Source: JACPHD01 sp964526325
GTDB lineage: Bacteria; Patescibacteriota; Patescibacteriia; Patescibacteriales; GWC2-42-12
Assembly: GCA_964526325.1 (NCBI GenBank)
Contig: CAZGKM010000007.1
Span: forward strand, 1-58,217
Direction: 5' to 3'
DNA: 58,217 bases
The notes under the pieces were generated by a model that did not search any database, was not told where the DNA came from, and saw only the letters and a list, made by a program, of their open reading frames with translations. A program made the translations under genes and the position numbers. Below, one piece after another: positions 26,094 through 33,832 of the stretch. Position 1 is the stretch's first letter. The number at the start of each line of letters is the position of its first letter.

Positions 26094-26210
26094 ACACATA
26101 GCAAGGCGAAGCGGGCGGGGAGCGCGTCATTGGCATCGACGAGGCCAGTCCTGCTTTAAACTTCGGCACCGAGGAGCCACCAAGAAGCTTCAAATCCTCT
26201 ATTGTCCACA
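26094..26210 (+). pseudogene. Broken tRNA-like relic with inserted sequence
   Basis: Starting from gagcgcgtcattggcatcg, this copies the D-stem end and anticodon arm of the preceding tRNA-Val with a few changes; the loop becomes ttggcat (anticodon GGC, Ala if functional). After cgaggccag an extra ~40 bp (tcctgctttaaacttcggca then ccgaggagccacc) interrupts it before a T-arm/acceptor-like ttcaaatcctctattgtcca. The 5' half is replaced by gcaaggcgaagcgggcgggg, another repeat-like word, so no acceptor stem can form. A decayed or repeat-invaded tRNA gene is the best reading. Confidence 0.6.
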
Positions 26211-26265
26211 ATAAAAATCGATTAACATCTTAGCGCGCACCATAAAAAATACTAAAAATCCACTC

Positions 26266-26298
26266 TTGTTAAATATTGTAATAAATATTATAATATTT
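26266..26298 (+). promoter_or_regulatory. hsp20 promoter with a palindrome over the -10
   Basis: TTGTTA (26266-26271), 17 nt, TATAAT (26289-26294). A perfect 16 bp palindrome aaatattataatattt (26283-26298) covers the -10 box, a place where a repressor could bind. The leader is about 25 nt with no Shine-Dalgarno site. Confidence 0.65.
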
Positions 26299-26325
26299 AT
26301 ATAATCTACTTAATAATTTTATACT

Positions 26326-26808
26326 ATGGCAAATTTTTTTAAAAAACTATCCGGCTTGGACGATAAAATTAATATTGAAAAATCCGACGAGTTTGAATCT
26401 GCCGATGATGAAATTGAAATAGAGGAACAATCAGGCCTGCAATCAGAATCCAACGAATGGCTAGGCGGAGATTATGATGAAGGACAACTTTCAATAGATG
26501 TTTTTCAAACCCCGGACAGCTTAGTTGTTAAATCTACTATTGCCGGCGTTAAATCGGACGATATTGATATTTCAATAAATAATGATATGCTGACAATCAG
26601 GGGCCGGCGCGAAATTCAAGAAAAAATTTCTGAAGAAAGTTATTTAATTAAAGAATGCTACTGGGGCGGTTTTTCCCGCTCAGTTATTCTGCCCGTAGAA
26701 GTTGAGGCTGAAAAAGTTGAAGCGTCTTTAGATAACGGCGTCTTAACCATAATATTGCCGAAAGCTAAAAGCGCTAAACAATTTTCCATTAAAGTAAAGG
26801 AGAAATAA
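26326..26808 (+). CDS. Hsp20/alpha-crystallin small heat shock protein
   Basis: 160 residues. ATP-independent holdase chaperone. Alpha-crystallin domain from about residue 62 to 155: V-F-Q-T-P-D-S-L-V-V-K-S-T-I-A-G-V near the start, R-S-V-I-L-P-V-E-V near 120, and the C-terminal G-V-L-T-I-I-L-P-K signature near 141. The acidic N-terminal arm (about residues 18-50) is longer than average. Followed 8 bp later by a DUF3006-like gene. Confidence 0.95.
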   Translation: MANFFKKLSGLDDKINIEKSDEFESADDEIEIEEQSGLQSESNEWLGGDYDEGQLSIDVFQTPDSLVVKSTIAGVKSDDIDISINNDMLTIRGRREIQEKISEESYLIKECYWGGFSRSVILPVEVEAEKVEASLDNGVLTIILPKAKSAKQFSIKVKEK

Positions 26809-26816
26809 AATATTTT

Positions 26817-27032
26817 ATGTTAATTGAATTAACTGTCGACCGCCTCGAAGAAGATAAGGCCGTTTTAGCGGCAAAAGACGGCACGGTGATTATTTGGCCG
26901 AAGGATAAATTGCCGGAAAATATTCATGAAGGCTCGGTTTTATGTTTAGATATTCAAGAAGCGGCCGAACGGGAAAAACAAAATAAACAAACAGCCAAAG
27001 ACATAATAAATGAAATAATTAAAAATTCTTAA
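26817..27032 (+). CDS. DUF3006-like small protein
   Basis: 71 residues. The E-L-T-V-D-R-L-E-E-D-K-A-V-L opening and the W-P-K-D-K-L-P-E-N-I-H-E-G-S-V-L segment match the small beta-rich DUF3006 family, whose role is unknown. The lysine/glutamine-rich C-terminus is probably helical. It begins 8 bp after hsp20 and is surely co-transcribed. Soluble, no signal peptide. Confidence 0.7.
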   Translation: MLIELTVDRLEEDKAVLAAKDGTVIIWPKDKLPENIHEGSVLCLDIQEAAEREKQNKQTAKDIINEIIKNS

Positions 27033-27091
27033 ATAGAAAATTTTTTTATCGTCTCCCTTGCTAACATTATAATCACCATAATCACCCTAAA

Positions 27092-28960
27092 ATGCCGGAA
27101 ATAATTAATGGCAAAATAAACAAAGAAAAACTGCGATGGTTGCTTATACTAGCAATCATTTTTTTTATTTTATTGTTTTTAGCTGTGTCCGGCTTATTTA
27201 TATTTGAAAAAATTTATCAAAATAAAATTTACCCAAACATTTTTATAGGTACTTTAAATTTAAGCGGTCAATCGGCTGAACAAGCTAAAAAACTTATAAA
27301 TACGGAGATTAATAAAATAAGCCAAGCCGGCGTGGTTTTTTCCTACAAAGACAGCCAAACGACCATAACGCCCGTTATCGCTTCGGCTGACGGTGATTTA
27401 GCTATTCAAATTATTTATTTTAATGCTGATTTGGCCGCCGAAACGGCTTTAAATTACGGCCGGCGTGATAATTTTTTTATTAATTTAGAAAAAAAATTAT
27501 CACTATTAATCAATAAAAAGAATCTTCAGCTAAAAACATCGGTGAATCAAGGCCAGACAGAAAAAATACTAGAAAATACTTTCTCTAAAACTTTTCAGCC
27601 GGCCGAAGACGCAAAATTGGCGGTTAAGAAAAACCAAACTGCTGATGCTTACGAATTTTCCGTAATAAATGAAAAATTAGGTAAAATTATAAATTACAAA
27701 GAAGCGATTAATCAAATGCTGAATAATCTGTCTAATCTTGATAACCAAGAAATAAAACTTTCAACCTTAACAGAATATCCAAAAATTTTAGCCAAAGATT
27801 CATTAAACATAGAAAGTAAAGCCAAAGCTATTTTAGCCGCTGCGCCCTTAACCTTAGTCTATAACGATAATAAATGGATTATTGAACAAGATCAGCTGGC
27901 CGATTTGTTAACGTTAAAATTAAATGATTCAGTCGCCGATAAAGTAGTCGTTGGTTTAGACAAAATTAAAACCAGCGCGTATTTACAAGAAAAAATCGCT
28001 CCGCAAATAGACCGAAAACCGATTGAAGCAAAATTTGAAATTAGCAATGGCAAAGTCAGTGAATTCCAAAACGGCCAAGACGGCTTGGCGCTTAACATAG
28101 AAGCGACCATGGCTAAAATGGAAAATGAAATTTCAACCTCAAGCCAGATTGAATTAGTGGCTGAATCCCAGCCAGCTTTAGTTAGCGCCGAAAATATTAA
28201 TAATTTCGGCATTAAAGAAATAATTGGCGTCGGCACCTCGAATTTTGCCGGTTCGCCGGCCAATCGCCGCCATAATATAAAAATCGGAGCCAGCGCGGTT
28301 AATGGAACTTTGATAAAGCCGGGTGAAGAATTTTCTTTAATAAAAACTTTGGGCGAAATTTCTAGCTCTACCGGTTATCTGCCTGAATTAGTCATTAAAG
28401 AAGGGAAAACCATACCTGAATACGGCGGCGGCCTATGCCAAATCGGCACTACCATATTCAGAGGAGTTGTTGATAGTGGCTTGCCGGTGACCCAAAGGCG
28501 CAATCATTCTTACCGTGTTGCCTATTATGAACCGGCCGGTACTGACGCTACCATTTATGATCCTTGGCCTGATTTTCGCTTTATTAACGATATGCCGACT
28601 TATATTTTAATCCAGCAAAAAATTTCCGGCGATATTATCTCATTTGAATTTTGGGGAACCAAAGACGGCCGCCAAGTTGAAAATACCAAACCAACAATTT
28701 ATAATATTGTAAAACCGGAACCGGCTAAAATTATTGAAACCACAAGTTTAAAGCCGGGCGAAAAAAAATGCACGGAAAAAGCCCATAACGGCGCTGATGC
28801 CTATTTTGATTATAAAGTCACTTATTTAAACGGCGAAATTAAAGAAAAAAGATTTTCTTCCCATTATGTGCCCTGGCAGGAAGTCTGCCTTTTGGGTGTA
28901 GAAAAATTAACCGCGCCTCCGGATATAGCGACTTCTACGCCGATAACCACGACCAACTAA
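27092..28960 (+). CDS. VanW family cell-envelope protein
   Basis: 622 residues. One N-terminal membrane segment (about residues 15-38), then two repeated putative peptidoglycan-binding domains (about 45-365), then the VanW domain (about 375-525) with N-I-K-I-G-A-S-A-V-N-G, P-G-E-E-F-S-L, E-Y-G-G-G-L-C-Q-I-G-T-T-I-F and R-R-N-H-S-Y-R-V. The C-terminus is a G5-like beta domain. Likely anchored in the membrane with the bulk outside, binding or crosslinking the wall; VanW is an accessory in some vancomycin-resistance operons, which does not by itself imply resistance. A terminator follows directly. Confidence 0.92.
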   Translation: MPEIINGKINKEKLRWLLILAIIFFILLFLAVSGLFIFEKIYQNKIYPNIFIGTLNLSGQSAEQAKKLINTEINKISQAGVVFSYKDSQTTITPVIASADGDLAIQIIYFNADLAAETALNYGRRDNFFINLEKKLSLLINKKNLQLKTSVNQGQTEKILENTFSKTFQPAEDAKLAVKKNQTADAYEFSVINEKLGKIINYKEAINQMLNNLSNLDNQEIKLSTLTEYPKILAKDSLNIESKAKAILAAAPLTLVYNDNKWIIEQDQLADLLTLKLNDSVADKVVVGLDKIKTSAYLQEKIAPQIDRKPIEAKFEISNGKVSEFQNGQDGLALNIEATMAKMENEISTSSQIELVAESQPALVSAENINNFGIKEIIGVGTSNFAGSPANRRHNIKIGASAVNGTLIKPGEEFSLIKTLGEISSSTGYLPELVIKEGKTIPEYGGGLCQIGTTIFRGVVDSGLPVTQRRNHSYRVAYYEPAGTDATIYDPWPDFRFINDMPTYILIQQKISGDIISFEFWGTKDGRQVENTKPTIYNIVKPEPAKIIETTSLKPGEKKCTEKAHNGADAYFDYKVTYLNGEIKEKRFSSHYVPWQEVCLLGVEKLTAPPDIATSTPITTTN

Positions 28961-28962
28961 AA

Positions 28963-28993
28963 AAACTGCTCCAATATTTAGAAGCAGTTTTTA
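28963..28993 (+). terminator. Rho-independent terminator after vanW-like gene
   Basis: aaactgct, loop ccaatatttag, aagcagtttttag. Starts within 3 nt of the stop codon. Confidence 0.85.
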
Positions 28994-29019
28994 GTTTATT
29001 TTTACGAGCATTAAAAATT

Positions 29020-29170
29020 TAAAAATAAAAAGACCAACTTGAGCGGGCAGGCAAGAAAATTTCTGCTAGGTGAAACACAGTAGAAACCATATCGCACCTT
29101 GCGAGAAGATCCCCATGCTTGTCGTGCCTGGCCCGCTTAAATTGGCCTTAATTCTATAACTTTAAATTGA
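29020..29170 (-). ncRNA. Second structured small RNA, class not assigned
   Basis: Minus strand. The closing stem pairs ccaatttaagcgggc-c-aggca (29145-29126 side) with tgcctgcccgctcaagttgg (29053-29034 side). Inside are an 8 bp hairpin (tttctact/agcagaaa) and a tcgca/tgcga hairpin. A U-rich run (complement of aaaaataaaaaga, 29020-29033) follows at once, so the closing stem also acts as terminator. A good promoter lies just upstream. No ORF. I could not match it to SRP, 6S, tmRNA, RNase P or a known riboswitch by eye. Confidence 0.68.
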
Positions 29171-29176
29171 CTTTTT

Positions 29177-29205
29177 AGTGTATCATAATTAAATAATCTT
29201 GTCAA
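29177..29205 (-). promoter_or_regulatory. Promoter of the second small RNA
   Basis: Minus strand: TTGACA (29205-29200), 17 nt, TACACT (29182-29177), with a TGA extended -10 element just before it. Divergent from the uvrB promoter. Confidence 0.75.
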
Positions 29206-29242
29206 GTCCATAAGCTAAATAGCCTTTTATTTAAAATACCCC

Positions 29243-29271
29243 TTGATAAAGACGGTCGGCCGGATTATTAT
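29243..29271 (+). promoter_or_regulatory. uvrB promoter, predicts a leaderless mRNA
   Basis: TTGATA (29243-29248), 17 nt, TATTAT (29266-29271). The uvrB ATG starts at 29278, exactly where transcription should begin (6-7 nt after the -10). Confidence 0.75.
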
Positions 29272-29277
29272 TACTAT

Positions 29278-31122
29278 ATGCCAAAATTTATATTAAAAAG
29301 CAAATTTAACCCTACGGGTGATCAGCCTGAAGCTATTGCTAAACTAGTCAAAGGCTTAAAAAACGGCTACCGCGACCAGACTTTACTCGGCGTAACCGGA
29401 TCGGGCAAGACTTTTACTATGGCCGGAATAATTGAAAAAGTTCAAAAACCAACTCTAATAATTTCCCATAATAAAACTTTAGCCGCCCAGCTTTACGGCG
29501 AATTTAAAAAATTCTTTCCCGATAACGCTGTACATTATTTTGTATCTTATTACGATTACTACCAACCGGAAGCCTATATTCCGCAAACCGATACTTATAT
29601 CGAGAAAGAGGCTACCATTAATGAAGAAATTGACCGCTTGCGCCATGCCGCCACGCAGTCTTTGTTAAACCGTGAAGACGTCTTGATTGTAGCCAGCGTT
29701 TCCTGTATTTACGGACTGGGCGAACGCGCCGACTACGAAGCCATGAGCCAAAATTTTTATACAGGCCAAAAGATAAAACGCAATCAACTTTTAAGAGCCC
29801 TGGTAAAAATTCAATACGCGCGCGATGATAAAGAATTTAAGCGCGGCAGCTTCCGCGTTAAAGGAGAAAATATTGATATTCATCTGGCTACGGGTGAAGG
29901 CGCGGTAAGAATTAATCTGTCGGGCGAAATAATTGAAAAAATCAATATTTACAATATCCGGCCGGGGCAAGATGCTCCTTTATGGTCGGCCGAATACCGC
30001 AAGCAGCATGGCCTGGAACTTAAGAACATTGCCATATTACCGGCCAAGCATTTTATGACTTCGGAAGAAAAAATGAAACGCGCTTTAAAAACCATTCGCC
30101 AGGAATTAAAATCAAGGCTTAAAGAATTAATTAAGCAAGGTAAAGATGTTGAGGCTTACCGGCTCGAAAAAAAGACTAATTATGATTTGGAAATGATTGA
30201 AGAAGTCGGCTATTGTAACGGCATTGAAAATTATTCCCGTCATTTTACCGGCCGCGCTCCGGGCGAGCCGCCGGAAACTTTAATTGATTTTTTTCCTGCC
30301 TCGCCGGCAGGCGGGCTTAAGGATTACTTGATGTTTATTGACGAATCACATGCTACCATACCGCAAATCCGCGGCATGTACGCCGGCGATCAATCGCGCA
30401 AACAAACTTTAATTGATTTCGGTTTTCGTCTGCCTTCCGCCCGCGACAACCGTCCATTTAATTTTAAAGAATTTAATACTAAAATAAAACAGGTTATTTA
30501 CGTTAGCGCTACGCCGTCCGACTATGAAATAAAAAATTCTCGCCAAGTAGCAGAACAATTGATTAGACCAACGGGACTATTAGACCCGGAAATTGAAGTC
30601 AGGCCAAACCAAGGCCAAATCCAAGATTTAATCCAGGAAATTAAAATCAGAACGGCCAAAGGCCAGCGGACTTTAGTCACGACTTTAACCAAGCGCATGG
30701 CCGAAGAGTTAGCCGCTTATTTGGCAGAACAAAATATTAAAGTGCAATACCTGCATAGCGAAATAGAAACTTTAGAGCGGGTTGATATTCTGCGCGACCT
30801 GCGCTTAGGCAAATACGATGTTTTGGTCGGCATTAACCTCTTGCGAGAAGGTTTGGATTTGCCCGAAGTATCGCTGGTTGCTATTTTAGACGCAGACATG
30901 TCAGGCTTTCTGCGCACGGAAACGTCGCTTATTCAAACTATGGGCCGGGCCGCGAGGCATCTAAACGGCAAAGTTATTATGTACGCCGATAAAATTACTC
31001 CGGCTATGCGCTACGCTATAAACGAAACCAAGCGCCGCCGGAGAACCCAAGAGCTCTATAATAAAAAACACGCTATTACGCCGCGTCAAATTACCGCCGA
31101 ATTTCACGACAGCATACTTTAA
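29278..31122 (+). CDS. uvrB: UvrABC system protein B, C-terminally short
   Basis: 614 residues against about 660-680 usual. Damage-verifying helicase of excision repair. Walker A G-V-T-G-S-G-K-T near residue 38, beta-hairpin Y-Y-D-Y-Y-Q-P-E-A-Y near 92, D-E-S-H near 358, helicase motif VI Q-T-M-G-R-A-A-R near 550. It stops at ...I-T-A-E-F-H-D-S-I-L, just after the helicase core, so the C-terminal UVR hairpin that contacts UvrC is absent. Residues about 339-346 (ASPAGGLK) come from an in-frame GC palindrome. Leaderless transcript likely; convergent with uvrC. Confidence 0.97.
   Translation: MPKFILKSKFNPTGDQPEAIAKLVKGLKNGYRDQTLLGVTGSGKTFTMAGIIEKVQKPTLIISHNKTLAAQLYGEFKKFFPDNAVHYFVSYYDYYQPEAYIPQTDTYIEKEATINEEIDRLRHAATQSLLNREDVLIVASVSCIYGLGERADYEAMSQNFYTGQKIKRNQLLRALVKIQYARDDKEFKRGSFRVKGENIDIHLATGEGAVRINLSGEIIEKINIYNIRPGQDAPLWSAEYRKQHGLELKNIAILPAKHFMTSEEKMKRALKTIRQELKSRLKELIKQGKDVEAYRLEKKTNYDLEMIEEVGYCNGIENYSRHFTGRAPGEPPETLIDFFPASPAGGLKDYLMFIDESHATIPQIRGMYAGDQSRKQTLIDFGFRLPSARDNRPFNFKEFNTKIKQVIYVSATPSDYEIKNSRQVAEQLIRPTGLLDPEIEVRPNQGQIQDLIQEIKIRTAKGQRTLVTTLTKRMAEELAAYLAEQNIKVQYLHSEIETLERVDILRDLRLGKYDVLVGINLLREGLDLPEVSLVAILDADMSGFLRTETSLIQTMGRAARHLNGKVIMYADKITPAMRYAINETKRRRRTQELYNKKHAITPRQITAEFHDSIL
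30295..30314 (+). repeat. GC palindrome inside uvrB
   Basis: cctgcctcgccggcaggcgg, a degenerate copy of the cctgcctgccggcaggcagg palindrome, in frame. It adds residues to the loop before the D-E-S-H motif; most UvrB proteins go directly from D-Y-(L/F)-P to the L-x-(V/I)-D-E-S-H strand. Confidence 0.75.
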
Positions 31123-31210
31123 AATTTAAATAAATAATTTGACTTAAATCTGAATTATTATAAATTAACCTGCGGCAGAAACCGCAATGTAAAATTATCG
31201 TTTATAATAA

Positions 31211-32533
31211 TTAATTAAACTTCGCCCTACTTCTCAATTTCCTATGATACCCGATAGCAAAGCGGTGCGCTTCGTCGCGTACGCGCTTGATAAGATGCAA
31301 GGCCGGCGAAGCCAAAGGCAGTTCCAGGGGTTTTTTTTCGCCGGGAAAAAATAATTTGTCCGGCGCGATTGATGAACGCATACCTAAACCCTTGCTAATA
31401 GCAATCAGCAGAATTTCCAGCTTGCGCTGTTTTAATACTCTTAATGCCGTATTCAGCTGCGCCTTGCCGCCGTCAACAATAATTAAATCCGGCATAGGCC
31501 AATCATTATTAAATCTTCTTTCTAGCACATGCCTCAGCATTTGCACATCACCTTGCTTGCCCGCCGAAGCTTCAGCGAAGGCGGAACCGATTTTAATTTT
31601 AAATTTACGATATTGACTTTTATCAGATTCGCCGCCGGAAAACACCACCATTGACCCGGTTGCTTGTTTCCCGAAAATATTAGCGATATCATAGCCTTCT
31701 ATTCTTTTGGGAATTTTTGGCAATCCTAATATCTTGGCCAGCTCCACTACATCATTAATATATTTTTCTCCAACGCTTAATACCCTTGAACTGGCCAGGA
31801 CCTGCTTCAGATTAGCTAATTGATATTTTAGCGCCCCAATTTCTTTTTCGTTTTCCAGATATGCCGCGGTCGTAGCGTTTATTTTTTTATTTATTTTCTC
31901 AAAATTCTTAATTCGTAATTCATAATTTTTAATTGTTTTGCCCTTTTTGCCTTCCAAAAATAGAATAATCGGCCTAATTACCCGCTCCAGATATTCCTGC
32001 TTATTAATCTTGCCGGCGCAAATTCCTAAGCATCGACCGATTTGATAATAAAAGCAGGGGCGCTTTTGCCTCTTTCTCATATTGCAATAAGGCCAAATTT
32101 TTCTGATTACTTTGATAGTCTCCCGCGCCGCCAAAGAACTGACGAACGGACCAAAATATTTCCCGGATTTATCAACGGTTCTGGTCAAAAAAACTCCCGG
32201 TATTTCATCTTCTAAAGAAATTTTAATATAAGCGAATCTTTTATCATCGCGTAAAAGCACATTATAGTAAGGCTGGTATTTTTTAATTAAATTGGACTCA
32301 AGCAGCAAGGCTTCAATTTCACTTTCAGTGGCGATAAATTTAATTTTTTTAATTTCAGCCACCATTTTATTCTTCGCCGGCGTCTGATCGGTGTTTTTTT
32401 GCCAATACGAAAGAACGCGATTTTTTAAATTAGCCGCTTTGCCAATATAAATAATTTCGCCTTGAGCATTATAAAATTGATAACAACCCGGTAAAACGGG
32501 AATGTTTATTTTTTTCACTTCCTGAAGAGTCAT
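31211..32533 (-). CDS. uvrC: UvrABC system protein C, C-terminally short
   Basis: 440 residues against about 600 usual. Dual-incision nuclease of excision repair. GIY-YIG domain (about 13-95: G-C-Y-Q-F-Y...I-Y-I-G-K-A), Cys-rich C-x6-C-x3-C region near 149-171, a UVR-like helix pair (Y-L-E-N-E-K-E-I-G-A-L) near 222, and the RNase H-type domain (about 265-440) ending at A-I-G-Y-H-R-K-L-R-S. The C-terminal double helix-hairpin-helix is missing. Two repeat insertions: NYELRIKN near 200 and SAFAEASAGKQ at about 316-327. Confidence 0.96.
   Translation of the reverse strand: MTLQEVKKINIPVLPGCYQFYNAQGEIIYIGKAANLKNRVLSYWQKNTDQTPAKNKMVAEIKKIKFIATESEIEALLLESNLIKKYQPYYNVLLRDDKRFAYIKISLEDEIPGVFLTRTVDKSGKYFGPFVSSLAARETIKVIRKIWPYCNMRKRQKRPCFYYQIGRCLGICAGKINKQEYLERVIRPIILFLEGKKGKTIKNYELRIKNFEKINKKINATTAAYLENEKEIGALKYQLANLKQVLASSRVLSVGEKYINDVVELAKILGLPKIPKRIEGYDIANIFGKQATGSMVVFSGGESDKSQYRKFKIKIGSAFAEASAGKQGDVQMLRHVLERRFNNDWPMPDLIIVDGGKAQLNTALRVLKQRKLEILLIAISKGLGMRSSIAPDKLFFPGEKKPLELPLASPALHLIKRVRDEAHRFAIGYHRKLRSRAKFN
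31551..31584 (-). repeat. In-frame palindromic repeat inside uvrC
   Basis: Word ccgccgaagcttcagcgaag followed by gcgg. The translation SAFAEASAGKQ interrupts the RNase H-like domain between K-I and G-D-V. The same family encodes PAFAKAS and SSAKASEGKK in gyrA. Confidence 0.85.
31900..31936 (-). repeat. AT-rich interspersed repeat inside uvrC
   Basis: caaaattcttaattcgtaat followed by tcataatttttaatt, read as IKNYELRIKNFE, at the start of the UVR-like region. Confidence 0.7.
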
Positions 32534-32572
32534 GGATATTATTAAATTTATTCTAACATAACATTGTTTTTT

Positions 32573-32606
32573 ATAAAAAACAACTCACCTTAACGGTGAG
32601 TTATTC
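32573..32606 (-). terminator. Terminator of the ferredoxin gene
   Basis: Minus strand: aactcacc, loop gttaa, ggtgagtt, then gtttttt. Stem of 8 bp. Confidence 0.85.
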
Positions 32607-32626
32607 TCATAATTTATAAATTATCG

Positions 32627-32818
32627 CTATTTTATTTCTATCGCTTGCGTCGGGCAGCTTTCGGCCGCGTTTTTAACACAAGGAGTTTTTTCCTGAGTAA
32701 CCGCTTCCGCCTTGCCTTTAGCGCTTAATTTAAAAACGGCCGGGCATAAAACTTCGCAAGTCCCGCAGCCGATGCATAAATCATGATTTACTTTTACAGA
32801 CATAATTTTATTGCTCAT
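32627..32818 (-). CDS. 4Fe-4S ferredoxin
   Basis: 63 residues. A single cluster motif C-I-G-C-G-T-C-E-V-L-C-P near residues 15-26 and a distal C-P (S-C-P-T-Q-A-I) near 55, the pattern of monocluster Thermotoga-type ferredoxins with a partner disulfide Cys (C-V-K). Small soluble electron carrier; partners are not in this window. Own terminator, and no neighbour close enough for an operon. Confidence 0.93.
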   Translation of the reverse strand: MSNKIMSVKVNHDLCIGCGTCEVLCPAVFKLSAKGKAEAVTQEKTPCVKNAAESCPTQAIEIK

Positions 32819-32937
32819 GCTTTAGCTAAATTTTAAAATTTTAGCACGAAGAGTTTTTAGGCCATGTGATAATGTGGTTGAACTCCAAGATGAGTAAATT
32901 TCATAAATTTAACCGAAGTTTACATTAATACAAATAA

Positions 32938-33750
32938 TTATTTATTTAAAACTTTTTCCACTTCCTTTACTAATTTAGCGGGAGTAATCATTGATTTTAA
33001 TAAACAGGCGGCCGCTCCCAATTTTTTTGCCTCTTTAATATCACCGTCTTGAGCGCTATTGGATAAAATTATAATCGGCACATCTTTGGTATTATCATCA
33101 GACTTTAAAATTTTTATAGCTTCATAACCATTCATGGCCGGCATAACCATATCTAAAAGAATAACGTCAAATTTCTTCTGCTTAGCCAGCTTTAATCCCC
33201 AGGCTCCATTACGCGCTACCTCGATCTGAAAACCTTCTTTATCGAAACGTAATTTATACATGCTGATAATCGCCTCTTCATCCTCAATCAATAAAATTTT
33301 AGCTTGTTTTTTATCAACCGCCTGGTGCTCAAAATTTTCCGTATGAACAATATGATTTTTTCTGTCTTGCTCCGCTTCGACCTGATTATTAAAAATGGCA
33401 TTAACTTTTTCTAATAACTGGCTAGGCGTTAAGTTGGCTTTTATAAAATACCCGTCGGCTCCAGTCGCCATGCCTTTATTGATTTCATCGCTTTGCCCCA
33501 AATTGGATAAAATAAAAACTTTAATTTTTTTCGTGCCGGATTCTTTCCTTAATTTTGCCAAAACTTTAAAGCCGTCCAATCTAGGCAAAATTAAATCTAA
33601 AAGTATTAAATCCGGTTGCTCTTTTTTTGCCAACTCAAAACCATTTAAGCCATCGCCGGCAACAACAGTGTCGTAACCCGCCTGCTCAAATTTAATTTTG
33701 TACATATCCGACAAAAATTCCTCGTCTTCCACAATTAATATTTTAGGCAT
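32938..33750 (-). CDS. Tandem double-receiver response regulator
   Basis: 270 residues made of two CheY-like receiver domains (about 1-120 and about 147-270) with no output domain. Each has the acidic pocket (V-E-D-E-E and I-E-D-E-E), the phospho-acceptor Asp (L-L-D-L-I-L-P near 53; L-L-D-M-V-M-P near 199) and the conserved Lys (F-I-K-A; L-L-K-S). Such stand-alone double receivers may act as phosphate relays or through protein contact, often with pilus or motility machinery. No histidine kinase is nearby. Confidence 0.92.
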   Translation of the reverse strand: MPKILIVEDEEFLSDMYKIKFEQAGYDTVVAGDGLNGFELAKKEQPDLILLDLILPRLDGFKVLAKLRKESGTKKIKVFILSNLGQSDEINKGMATGADGYFIKANLTPSQLLEKVNAIFNNQVEAEQDRKNHIVHTENFEHQAVDKKQAKILLIEDEEAIISMYKLRFDKEGFQIEVARNGAWGLKLAKQKKFDVILLDMVMPAMNGYEAIKILKSDDNTKDVPIIILSNSAQDGDIKEAKKLGAAACLLKSMITPAKLVKEVEKVLNK

Positions 33751-33832
33751 AAATTTAGTTGGTTAGTTAATCAGTTAAATAGTTGCCAATTAAATTTGTT
33801 TTATCATGCAACCAATTAACTAATTAATCATT

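Noticed and set aside
26094..26210. tRNA with an intron
   Set aside because: The insert is not at a canonical intron position, is too short for a group I intron, and the 5' acceptor half is missing.
25771..26211. Antisense ORFs over the tRNA region (one with X residues)
   Set aside because: They read through tRNA genes and the N gap; the WMDLNHRPRLYKSRALTN-type peptide is a common false protein from tRNA antisense.
27092..28960. Vancomycin resistance function for the VanW-domain gene
   Set aside because: No vanHAX or sensor genes nearby; VanW domains are widespread in CPR and not diagnostic of resistance.
33751..33832. gttagttaatc-type palindrome between the receiver gene and gyrA
   Set aside because: AT-rich and imperfect; could be another repeat word, but no second copy in the window supports it.
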